Below, one piece after another: positions 39,110 through 46,734 of a stretch of 64,000 nucleotides of DNA. A model generated the notes under the pieces. The model was not told the origin of the DNA. It searched no databases and saw only the letters and a list, made by a program, of their open reading frames with translations. Each line of letters opens with the position of its first letter. Within the stretch, counting starts at the first letter, position 1. This DNA is from Sphingobacteriales bacterium (GTDB lineage Bacteria > Bacteroidota > Bacteroidia > Chitinophagales > Chitinophagaceae). Location: positions 18,091-82,090 of the forward strand of contig JACQDV010000025.1 in assembly GCA_016200915.1 (NCBI GenBank), given 5' to 3'. The translations under genes were made by a program, and so were the position numbers.

Positions 39110-39796
39110 GTGCGGAACTATTTATTAATAGCTATCATACTACTTACGGCCACCAGTTGCGCTACATTAAAACCTGCTGATAAAGCGGCAGCAAAACCGG
39201 CGTCTTCCTCCCGTAAAATATCTTCTAATTCAGCTGCTTCTGTTAATCTTCAATTCATTAATGGAATAGAAATGAACCAGGAGAAGAAAACAACCGTTCA
39301 CAATAAATCAGCGAATAATATTGTTCCGGCAGAATATAAAACGGTTTCTGCAAATGCTGCATTTGATATAGAAAGAGCATTGCCTATTCATTTTATATAT
39401 GCTGCTAAACTTGGCGTTGATGTGGAATCAATCACCAATTTTAAATTGTTTCAAACAATTGATGACTGGTGGGGTACTCCTTATCGCATGGGTGGCAGCA
39501 CTAAAAACGGAATTGATTGCTCGGCATTTGTAAATACGCTGATGCTGGCAGTTTATGCAGTTAATCTTCCCCGTACATCAAGAGAGCAATATGAAACAGT
39601 TGCAAAGATTGATGATGCTGATTTAAGTGAAGGAGATTTGGTATTCTTTAATACAAGAGGAGGAATCTCACACGTAGGTGTTTATCTCGCCAATAATAAA
39701 TTTGTTCATGCCTCCACCTCCGGAGGTGTTATGATCAGTGATTTGAATGAAGCTTACTGGAAAGCACGTTACAAGGGAGCGGGGAGGGTGAAGTAG
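39110..39796 (+). CDS. NlpC/P60 family cell-wall hydrolase, lipoprotein
   Basis: A 228-residue protein with a lipobox (ATSC, Cys17) and an NlpC/P60 domain from about 113: catalytic Cys137 in GIDCSAF, His188 in GISHVGVY and a third residue near His200 (FVHAST). It should cut peptidoglycan stem peptides from the outer-membrane side. No in-frame ATG precedes the lipobox; the frame opens with GTG 39110, which is therefore chosen. An ATG at 39100 is out of frame. Confidence 0.88.
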   Translation: MRNYLLIAIILLTATSCATLKPADKAAAKPASSSRKISSNSAASVNLQFINGIEMNQEKKTTVHNKSANNIVPAEYKTVSANAAFDIERALPIHFIYAAKLGVDVESITNFKLFQTIDDWWGTPYRMGGSTKNGIDCSAFVNTLMLAVYAVNLPRTSREQYETVAKIDDADLSEGDLVFFNTRGGISHVGVYLANNKFVHASTSGGVMISDLNEAYWKARYKGAGRVK

Positions 39797-39828
39797 AGGT
39801 TAGGATTATTGATTACGGAGAAATTTTT

Positions 39829-40308
39829 GCCGCAGATTCGCAGATTGAAGGACGGATAAGAAGATTATTTAAACTTCAGATCATATGACCACATTTAATG
39901 AAAAAGATTTCCCATTACAAGATGAAACAGGAATGCTGATTGGTGTTGGAATGGAGATTCACCGGTTGTTGGGTAAAGGATTCCTTGAAATAGTTTATAA
40001 AGATGCTTTTTAATACGAAATGAAGCAACGACAGGTTACCTATGAAAGAGAGAAAGAATACACTGTCCAATACAAAGAAATTATACTGCCTCATAAATTT
40101 TATGCAGACTTCGTAGTTTTTGATCAGATAATATTAGAACTAAAAGCAAAAGAAGGAATCGCCAATGAAGATATGGCCCAGGCAATGAACTATCTGGCTG
40201 TATCTAAATGTAAAGTTGCTTTAATTCTAAACTTTGGAACTGGATCATTACAAATAAAACGGGTTGTTCTTTCCAAATAATCTGCGTCACAATCTGCGAA
40301 TCTGCGGC
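39829..40308. mobile_element. GxxExxY cassette bounded by perfect 19-bp inverted repeats
   Basis: GCCGCAGATTCGCAGATTG (39829-39847) is exactly complementary to the block 40290-40308. Both arms stutter with an 8-base period (GCAGATTC GCAGATTG; AATCTGCG AATCTGCG) and the right arm has a third TCTGCG at 40281. The interior holds only the broken GxxExxY gene, whose stop codon almost touches the right arm. The unit sits in the convergent gap between the NlpC gene and the M1 peptidase without damaging either. No transposase is present. Mobility is inference. Confidence 0.55.
39885..40280 (+). pseudogene. GxxExxY family protein, interrupted by an in-frame TAA
   Basis: The frame runs MTTFNEKDF to ...VGMEIHRLLGKGFLEIVYKDAF, shows the name-giving G-F-L-E-I-V-Y (32-38), then meets TAA at 40011-40013 (codon 43) and continues in the same frame with YEMKQRQVTYEREKEYTVQYK to a normal stop at 40280. 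Family members read through here with an acidic or polar residue (usually VYKDALEYE), so a single base change made the stop. The downstream part alone could start at ATG 40020 (86 residues). GxxExxY proteins, some coded near rRNA intervening sequences, have a restriction-nuclease-like fold in parts and unknown function. Confidence 0.8.
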
Positions 40309-40314
40309 TAATTG

Positions 40315-41997
40315 CTACTTCACCTTTTTATACTCTACATAAAAATTCTTATCAAACAAATCTGTCGTTAATTCTTCGGCTGATTTAAAGTTTGTTCTGA
40401 ATTTTTGCCAGTTCTCTGTGGCAATAAAATAACCTTTCTTTCCATCTTTATCAGCAGGAAGTTTGATAGGCATATTAAATCCTTTTATACAATTTGTCCA
40501 GCGGTAGTTGAGCAGAATGCTGCCTTTTTCAACAGTAGTATAGTATTCCAGTACAGGAATTCTTATGTCTCTTAAATACTGATCAAACACTTTGGATAAA
40601 CCGGTACCACTTCTCACCGCAATGTATTCTTCAATTTCTTTGGAGGTAACTGTTTTGTGATAATACTTTTCATTCAGTCCGTGCAGGATATTCCTGAACA
40701 ATGTATCGTTATCAATTATTTGCCTGACCGTATGCATCAGGTTAGCTCCTTTGGGATACATATCTCCGCTACCTTGTTTATTGACACCATATTCTCCGAT
40801 AATGGTTTTAATATTTCTTATTCCATTTCGTTGTCCCTGTACATAAGCATCACCGGCAGCTTTACCAAAATAATATTCTGTGTACAAAGTTTCACTATAA
40901 TCAGTAATACCTTCATGCACCCACATATCAGCAATGTCTTTAGTAGTGATATTATTAGCAAACCATTCATGTCCGCTTTCATGCACAATAATATAATCCC
41001 ATTTTAATCCCCATCCGGTATTGGAAAGATCACGACCCAAATAGCCATACATAAATTTATTACCATAAGCAATGGCACTTTGGTGCTCCATTCCCAAATG
41101 AGGACTCTCCACCAGTTTATAACCATCTTCATAAAAAGGGTAGGGGCCAAACCAATATTCAAGTGCCTTCATCATACTATCTGTTCCACCGGGAATATGC
41201 GCTTTTGCTTTTGCTTCATCACATTTTAAAAACCAATAGTTAATATTTAGTTTACCTTTTAATCCATTATACTCTTCGCTCCAGTTAACATATTTACCAA
41301 TGTATGGAATGATATTATAATTATTGATGGGCTGAGATACATTCCACATATAAGTTGCAGTGCCATCATTATTATCAAGCCTGGTGGAAAGTGTACCATT
41401 GCCAACAGCATTCAATGAATCAGGAACAGTAATGTTGAGTACCGCACCAAAATCAGGTTTATCACTCTGGTGATCTTTGCAGGGATACCAAACACTGGCG
41501 CCTAATCCCTGGCAGGCAACAGAAACCCACGGACTACCCGTACAATCAGTCTTCCAAATCCATCCGCCATCCCATGGTGGATTCACTGCTTCTCTTGGCT
41601 TGCCACTGAAATAAATAACAACAGACTGGTTCGTGTTTATTTTTAACCTGGTTGGAAAATCAATCCAATACACATTTCCTTCTCTTGTAAAATTTAATTG
41701 CTGGTCTTTGTATTCAACTTTATCAATCTGCATTGGTTCCTGCAGATCAATCTGCATTTTTTTCCCGGGTTGCAGCACTTTAAAATCAATTCCATTTTTG
41801 CCGCTGATAGTTTTATTAGCAATATCAGGTTTTACATCAATAGTGTAATGGGTAACATCCCACCATGTTCTTTCAGGGCCAAGACTTCCACGTAAACTAT
41901 CCTGCCGGGTAAATGCCTGTTTTTTATTGAATGACTGTGCAAATGAGAAATAAGAAATCAGAAATAATAAATTAGAAAGGAGGAGGTATCTTTTCAT
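40315..41997 (-). CDS. M1 family metallopeptidase, secreted
   Basis: A 560-residue protein with a signal peptide (ends near SFAQS), an N-terminal beta domain and a catalytic domain with zinc motif HESGHEWF (about 339-346) and the downstream Glu in WVHEGITDYSE. The exopeptidase loop reads GMEHQSAIAYGN where aminopeptidase N has GAMEN, a variant seen in related Bacteroidota enzymes. It lacks the long C-terminal helical domain of aminopeptidase N, so it is closer to the short M1 group. It is divergent from the peptide-binding lipoprotein with a 28-base gap; both concern peptides. Confidence 0.9.
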   Translation of the reverse strand: MKRYLLLSNLLFLISYFSFAQSFNKKQAFTRQDSLRGSLGPERTWWDVTHYTIDVKPDIANKTISGKNGIDFKVLQPGKKMQIDLQEPMQIDKVEYKDQQLNFTREGNVYWIDFPTRLKINTNQSVVIYFSGKPREAVNPPWDGGWIWKTDCTGSPWVSVACQGLGASVWYPCKDHQSDKPDFGAVLNITVPDSLNAVGNGTLSTRLDNNDGTATYMWNVSQPINNYNIIPYIGKYVNWSEEYNGLKGKLNINYWFLKCDEAKAKAHIPGGTDSMMKALEYWFGPYPFYEDGYKLVESPHLGMEHQSAIAYGNKFMYGYLGRDLSNTGWGLKWDYIIVHESGHEWFANNITTKDIADMWVHEGITDYSETLYTEYYFGKAAGDAYVQGQRNGIRNIKTIIGEYGVNKQGSGDMYPKGANLMHTVRQIIDNDTLFRNILHGLNEKYYHKTVTSKEIEEYIAVRSGTGLSKVFDQYLRDIRIPVLEYYTTVEKGSILLNYRWTNCIKGFNMPIKLPADKDGKKGYFIATENWQKFRTNFKSAEELTTDLFDKNFYVEYKKVK

Positions 41998-42025
41998 TTG
42001 GTAAATTTAGTTTTTTAAACCAGCG

Positions 42026-43669
42026 ATGAAATTAAAAAATCCCTTGCTTACTGTTAAATATTTTTGCATTGTGCTCTTGTTTTTTTTATCAGCGGCCTGT
42101 AATAATGCTGAAAAGAAAAATAACTTATCAGTTTTTCGTTATAATGAATCCGCAGGAATAAGTTCATTAGATCCTGCTTTTGCAAAAAACCAGGCTATTA
42201 TGTGGCCGGTGCATCAATTGTACAACACCTTAGTGGAAGTGGATAGTAATCTTAATATCGTTCCTTCATTAGCTAAAAGCTGGGATATATCAGATGATAA
42301 TTTGATTTTTACTTTTCATTTAAGAACAGATGTGGTCTTTCATGATAATGATGCTTTTCCAAGTGGAAAGGGGAGGCAATTGAATGCTGAAGATGTAGTA
42401 TATAGTTTACAACGAATAACAGATAAAACAGTCGCCAGTCCTGGTGCATGGATATTTAATAAAAGAGTGGACAGTGCTGATGGTTTTAAAGCTACTGATG
42501 ACAGTACCTTTCAATTAAAGCTCACCAAACCATTTCATCCCATACTTGGATTGTTGAGTATGCAATATTGTTCAATGGTGCCTAAAGAAGTAGTGGAAAA
42601 GTATGGAAAAGAATTTCGCCGTCATCCCTGTGGCACAGGTCCTTTCCGGTTAAAAGAATGGGCGGAAGGACAAGCATTGATCTTAACAAAGAATGAAAAT
42701 TATTTTGAGCAGGATGAATATGGCAGACGTCTGCCATATTTGGATGCCATTAAAATTTCTTTTCTGGATAGTAAAGCAACTGAGTTCTTAGAATTTCAGC
42801 AGGGACGATTAGACTTTATTGATGATATAGATGCATCGTTTAAAGATGAGATATTAACGAAGAAAGGAGCGTTGCGCAAAGACTGGATTGGCAGGATTGA
42901 ATTGCAGAAACATCCTTATCTCAATATTGGTTATTTGGGAATGCTGGTTGATTCAACAAAAGAAATAGCTAAATCATCACCGCTACTTAATAAAAAAATC
43001 AGGCAGGCAATCAATTATGGATTCGACAGAAGAAGGATGATTATGTACCTGCGTAACTCAATAGGAATACCAGCCGAGAGTGGTTTTCTTCCTGCTGGAT
43101 TACCTTCCTTTGATTCAACAATAGTAAAAGGCTATTCATACGATCCTGAAAAAGCAAAACAATTACTCAAAGAAGCTGGTTATCCTAACGGAAATGGATT
43201 GCCTGCTATTAAACTGCTTACTATTCCTCAATATGCAGATATGGGGACTTATATAGCCCGTGAATTACAAGAGATAGGTTTGAACATACAGGTAGAAGCA
43301 GTACAAAAAAGTTTTTTATTAGATGCTACTGCTAAAAGTGAGGCTAACTTCTTCCGTGCCAGCTGGATTGCTGATTACCCGGATGCAGAGAATTATTTAA
43401 GTGTGTTTTACAGCAAGAACCCTTCACCACCTAATTATACCCGCTATAAAAATCCGGCTTTTGATCAATTGTATGAAAAGGCATTACTGGAGAAAAATGA
43501 TTCCGCCCGTTTTCAATTATACCGGCAGGCAGATCAAATAGCCATTAATGACGCTCCGGTAGTTCCTTTGTGGTATGATATGATTATCCATTTAGTGCAT
43601 AATAATATAAATGGGTTTACGCCAAATGGATTGAACCTGCTTGAGCTTAGAAGAGTACAAAAAAAGTAA
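42026..43669 (+). CDS. Oligopeptide ABC transporter substrate-binding lipoprotein (SBP_bac_5)
   Basis: A 547-residue family 5 extracellular solute-binding protein with lipobox SAAC, the PSLAKSWDISDDNLIFTFHLRTDVVFHDN block, HPCGTGPFRLKEW and PLWYDMIIHLV near the C-terminus. Family 5 proteins bind oligopeptides, nickel or sugars for Opp/Dpp systems. No permease or ATPase genes adjoin it, so it is an orphan component or serves a remote transporter. It is divergent from the M1 peptidase. Confidence 0.9.
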   Translation: MKLKNPLLTVKYFCIVLLFFLSAACNNAEKKNNLSVFRYNESAGISSLDPAFAKNQAIMWPVHQLYNTLVEVDSNLNIVPSLAKSWDISDDNLIFTFHLRTDVVFHDNDAFPSGKGRQLNAEDVVYSLQRITDKTVASPGAWIFNKRVDSADGFKATDDSTFQLKLTKPFHPILGLLSMQYCSMVPKEVVEKYGKEFRRHPCGTGPFRLKEWAEGQALILTKNENYFEQDEYGRRLPYLDAIKISFLDSKATEFLEFQQGRLDFIDDIDASFKDEILTKKGALRKDWIGRIELQKHPYLNIGYLGMLVDSTKEIAKSSPLLNKKIRQAINYGFDRRRMIMYLRNSIGIPAESGFLPAGLPSFDSTIVKGYSYDPEKAKQLLKEAGYPNGNGLPAIKLLTIPQYADMGTYIARELQEIGLNIQVEAVQKSFLLDATAKSEANFFRASWIADYPDAENYLSVFYSKNPSPPNYTRYKNPAFDQLYEKALLEKNDSARFQLYRQADQIAINDAPVVPLWYDMIIHLVHNNINGFTPNGLNLLELRRVQKK

Positions 43670-43796
43670 TTATACCAATTGTTTGCAGGTAAACTTCCTG
43701 TTATACGATTACGAAATCGAACTTTTTAGTGCTTTCGTCGAAAAGAAATTGAAAAGCTTGCATCAAAAAAAAATCATATCTATGTTTGTGTCCCCT

Positions 43797-43872
43797 CCAA
43801 TATTTATGTAACACCAGGCATATCCAGAGAAACTCTTTATTAGTATTCTTATCTCCAATACTTATGTAACAC
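43797..43872. repeat. Diverged tandem direct repeat
   Basis: CCAATATTTATGTAACAC (43797-43814) recurs as CCAATACTTATGTAACAC (43855-43872), one mismatch in 18, with a 58-base period; sequence after each copy is also loosely alike (CATATCCAGAGAAA and CGTATCCCAGGGAAA). It lies 61 bases before the T9SS cargo gene and could be a duplicated regulatory segment. Confidence 0.6.
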
Positions 43873-43932
43873 TTAACGTATCCCAGGGAAAACCATTCGT
43901 ATCAAATACCTGTAACAACAAAAAGTACCCAA

Positions 43933-45180
43933 ATGAGAACGAATGGAGCTTCGCTTTGCTTAAAAGCATATTCAACAATTGTGTGTGTGTTATTAATAAA
44001 CACGGCAATTTTTTCACAAAATTATTCTTTTACCAACCCAACATTGGAGTCAGGCACTGACCTTTCAACTGGTGCTGTTTACCTGTTTAAAAACGTTGCG
44101 ACTAATGTTGATGCAAGAATTCAAGTTACTGGCATGAGTGGCGGTATTACTTTAACTGCTATCGATGACAGTTCAACGGGGTTTAAAAGAGCGTTCCAGC
44201 CTTTTATAAATGTACCGCCAAGTTCAGATGGTTATGTAGATTTTACAATAACATTTTATATAGCAGGGACCAACATTCAAGCCGTTCAGGCAATTATTCC
44301 AATGACTCCGATTGATGTTGATGGTAATAGTTATTCAAATGGTAAACTCTATGAACAGGATCAGGTAGAGTTACAATCAGGTGGAACGTATGAATATTCA
44401 TCCACCACAACTAATCTTTCCGTTACATCCGCATCAGGCTGGGTAACGGGAAAAAATACCACAGCAGTTTCGTATCCCGGTATTGATACAACTCAAAAGG
44501 ACGTTATGTTTACTGTTACCAACAGAGCCATAAGTACTCTTAAGTATCGTAGTGGTGCAAGAAACACATCCACAACCTCAGGTGAAGTAAGATATAGAAG
44601 TATTTATTTCCAATCGTTTAGTTATCCTGCACCAGTAACTTTAGCATTAGGCCCTGTATCAGAGTTTACCGGGGTAGCTAATGATAATAAAGTAAATTTA
44701 AATTTCAGTCTTTCAGAACCCACTAAGTTTTCTTCAGCTGTTATTGAAAGAGCCGTTAACAGTAAAGATTTTAAATCAATCACCGAGATTAAAACTGCTG
44801 AATTTAAAAAAGCTTACAGCTATGCTGATGCACAGGAAACAGGAACTTCTTACTATCGTTTAAAATTAGTTAGAGCTGACCGAAGCTTTGTGTACAGCAA
44901 CATCCTGTCATTTAAATCAAATGTAACCAGCAGTTTTGCTGCTTTCCCAACAATGATACAGGATAAAGTAACATTACAATTTCAAAATACCAGTAATGCT
45001 GACAGAACTGTACAAATATTTGACTACAGCGGTAAAATGGTACATACTGAAAAAATTAAAACTCAAAAAGGAACGCAAAACATCACTATATATGGACTTG
45101 ATAATTTATCAACCGGTAATTATATTGTTGTAACTAAAGCTGGTGACGAAGTATTAAGTCAAAAAATTGCTAAACTGTAA
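43933..45180 (+). CDS. Secreted protein with type IX secretion C-terminal sorting domain
   Basis: A 415-residue protein with an N-terminal signal peptide (YSTIVCVLLINTAIFSQ), a beta-rich, Thr/Ser-rich body of no recognised family and a C-terminal domain of about 80 residues (FAAFPTMIQDKVTLQF, VQIFDYSGKMVHTEKI, NLSTGNYIVVTKAGDEVLSQKI) typical of T9SS type A sorting. It should cross the outer membrane by T9SS and be attached to the surface or released. A segment with SEFTGVANDNKVNLNFSLSEP..SSAVIERAVN resembles the immunoglobulin-like spacers seen before such domains. Confidence 0.85.
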   Translation: MRTNGASLCLKAYSTIVCVLLINTAIFSQNYSFTNPTLESGTDLSTGAVYLFKNVATNVDARIQVTGMSGGITLTAIDDSSTGFKRAFQPFINVPPSSDGYVDFTITFYIAGTNIQAVQAIIPMTPIDVDGNSYSNGKLYEQDQVELQSGGTYEYSSTTTNLSVTSASGWVTGKNTTAVSYPGIDTTQKDVMFTVTNRAISTLKYRSGARNTSTTSGEVRYRSIYFQSFSYPAPVTLALGPVSEFTGVANDNKVNLNFSLSEPTKFSSAVIERAVNSKDFKSITEIKTAEFKKAYSYADAQETGTSYYRLKLVRADRSFVYSNILSFKSNVTSSFAAFPTMIQDKVTLQFQNTSNADRTVQIFDYSGKMVHTEKIKTQKGTQNITIYGLDNLSTGNYIVVTKAGDEVLSQKIAKL

Positions 45181-45214
45181 CACCTGTTTAAGCTAACCTT
45201 CACCTCAACCACTA

Positions 45215-45250
45215 CAAACTGGAGCATCATTAATGCTTCAGTTTGTTTTT
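45215..45250 (+). terminator. Rho-independent terminator after the T9SS cargo gene
   Basis: CAAACTGGAGCAT (45215-45227) pairs with ATGCTTCAGTTTG (45233-45245), 13 bp with one G-U, then five T. It overlaps the last codons and stop of the convergent msrA gene. Confidence 0.8.
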
Positions 45251-45901
45251 AAACACCTTCTGAAATTTTTCTACTTTAGGGCGAATTACAAAATAGCAGT
45301 AAGGTTGTGATCCGTTATCATTATAATAATTTTGATGATAATCTTCAGCTTTATAAAATGGAGCGGCCGGAACGATCTCCGTTACAATAGGATTTTCCCA
45401 GGCGCCGCTTTTATCTAACTCGGCTTTATACTTTTCTGCTTTCTCTTTTTGTTCCCGGTTATGATAAAAGATAGCACTGCGGTATTGAGTGCCCACATCA
45501 TTACCCTGCTTGTTTAAGGTAGTAGGATCATGCACTTGCCAGAAAACCTGCAGTAAATCATCATAAGTTATTTTAGTTGGATCATATACGATCTCCAAAC
45601 ATTCTGCATGACCTGTTTCACCGGTACACACTTCTTTATATGTTGGATTTTCAACATGACCACCGCTGTAACCGGAAGTTGCTTTTAATACACCTTCTAA
45701 TTGCTGAAACACCGCCTCGGTACACCAGAAACATCCGGTACCAAAAGTGGCGGTATCTGTTTTTACATTTGCTGAAAGAGAAGTAGAATTGTCGCTCATA
45801 TTCTTTTTGGGATTTTCTTTTTGTGCACAGGAATAGATGGTTGCCATGCTGCACAGTAATATAATGGATGAAATCTTCATTGCTTTTGCATTTAAAGTCA
45901 T
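45230..45901 (-). CDS. msrA: Peptide methionine-(S)-S-oxide reductase, lipoprotein
   Basis: MsrA reduces methionine-S-sulfoxide in oxidised proteins. The active-site GCFWCTE has Cys57 as nucleophile and Cys60, followed by [25 protein letters not shown] and [23 protein letters not shown], all diagnostic. The N-terminus has a signal with lipobox IYSC, so this copy should repair periplasmic or outer-membrane proteins. Met8 (45880) is an equally likely start. There is no MsrB domain. Confidence 0.93.
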   Translation of the reverse strand: MTLNAKAMKISSIILLCSMATIYSCAQKENPKKNMSDNSTSLSANVKTDTATFGTGCFWCTEAVFQQLEGVLKATSGYSGGHVENPTYKEVCTGETGHAECLEIVYDPTKITYDDLLQVFWQVHDPTTLNKQGNDVGTQYRSAIFYHNREQKEKAEKYKAELDKSGAWENPIVTEIVPAAPFYKAEDYHQNYYNDNGSQPYCYFVIRPKVEKFQKVFKNKLKH

Positions 45902-46051
45902 TTGTTTTCAAATTTCGTGCAAGTTAAGCTGATAACAAAAAGCTGTTTTGTAGCCTGCCTGACATTGCCCCGTGTTTATCGTAACCTTAACTTATTGTTT
46001 GTATAATTGCATTAACAACTACATTTACGAAAAGTTGAAACTATACGATTT

Positions 46052-46144
46052 ATGCGATTTCTTTATTGTTTGTTAATACTCTTTATCACCGGTTGTAAAT
46101 CTTCTGTTATGGATGCTGAAAATATAAGCACCCATACTATTTAG
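46052..46144 (+). CDS. Possible very small lipoprotein (30 residues)
   Basis: A short frame in the msrA-membrane protein gap encodes MRFLYCLLILFITGCKSS and 12 more residues, a complete SPII signal with lipobox ITGC followed by a tiny mature peptide. It is either a genuine small lipoprotein (like lysis-type peptides) or the remnant of a longer lipoprotein truncated by the TAG at 46142. The frame continues without a stop for about 40 codons after the TAG, which fits truncation. No homologue is recognised. Confidence 0.4.
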   Translation: MRFLYCLLILFITGCKSSVMDAENISTHTI

Positions 46145-46178
46145 TCTGAACCGGGATATAAAGGATTAAAATATTATT

Positions 46179-46646
46179 ATGAAACAAAGATTATTGAGAC
46201 CGGAAAATTTACTCTTTGTGCTGCCGGTAATTTCGGTCGGTTTATCGGAAATGAGCATGATTTTGTTCGCTTTTGATTCTCCCAAAGAAATTTCAAACCA
46301 ACTTTTAGGGCCGGCATTAATGGTTTTAACAGCTGATATAATTAGTTGGACATTGTTTATGACAATTCCATATTTACTTTATACTATTCTGAGAAAGAAA
46401 AATCTTTATCAACGAAAAGTTGCATGGATTCATATTAGTCTATCTTTTTTCACCTTTTTATTCAACCTTGTTCAATTTGATTTTGCTACATCAGTAGTGC
46501 CGGGATGGCATACAACTATTTATCCCAGTAGTGTTTTGGGAATTTCCAGTTTAAGTAATATTCTTTTTCTGTTAGTGCAAGTTGGGTTTGTAATTTATTT
46601 TACAAAGAGGGTACTCAACACTACAAGTGAAGCTAAAATAAAATAA
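46179..46646 (+). CDS. Hypothetical four-helix membrane protein
   Basis: A 155-residue integral membrane protein with about four hydrophobic segments (near 12-32, 45-65, 80-100 and 122-145) separated by basic loops (RKKNLYQRKVAW). No family is recognised and there is no catalytic motif. It sits between msrA and mutS2 on the same strand as mutS2, with 88 bases between, and the promoter box belongs to mutS2. Confidence 0.6.
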   Translation: MKQRLLRPENLLFVLPVISVGLSEMSMILFAFDSPKEISNQLLGPALMVLTADIISWTLFMTIPYLLYTILRKKNLYQRKVAWIHISLSFFTFLFNLVQFDFATSVVPGWHTTIYPSSVLGISSLSNILFLLVQVGFVIYFTKRVLNTTSEAKIK

Positions 46647-46692
46647 ACTTTGCCTGTTTACTTTTAATGAATAATTAAATGCTGCACTTCTT

Positions 46693-46725
46693 TATTTTTG
46701 CACCTCAATAAATCCCCTTTAGGGG
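46693..46725 (+). promoter_or_regulatory. -7 promoter box and leader palindrome of mutS2
   Basis: TATTTTTG (46693-46700) matches TAnnTTTG. The predicted short leader contains CCCCTTTAGGGG (46714-46725), a palindrome ending 9 bases before ATG 46735, where a small hairpin could affect ribosome access. Confidence 0.45.
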
Positions 46726-46734
46726 TATGGGGCT

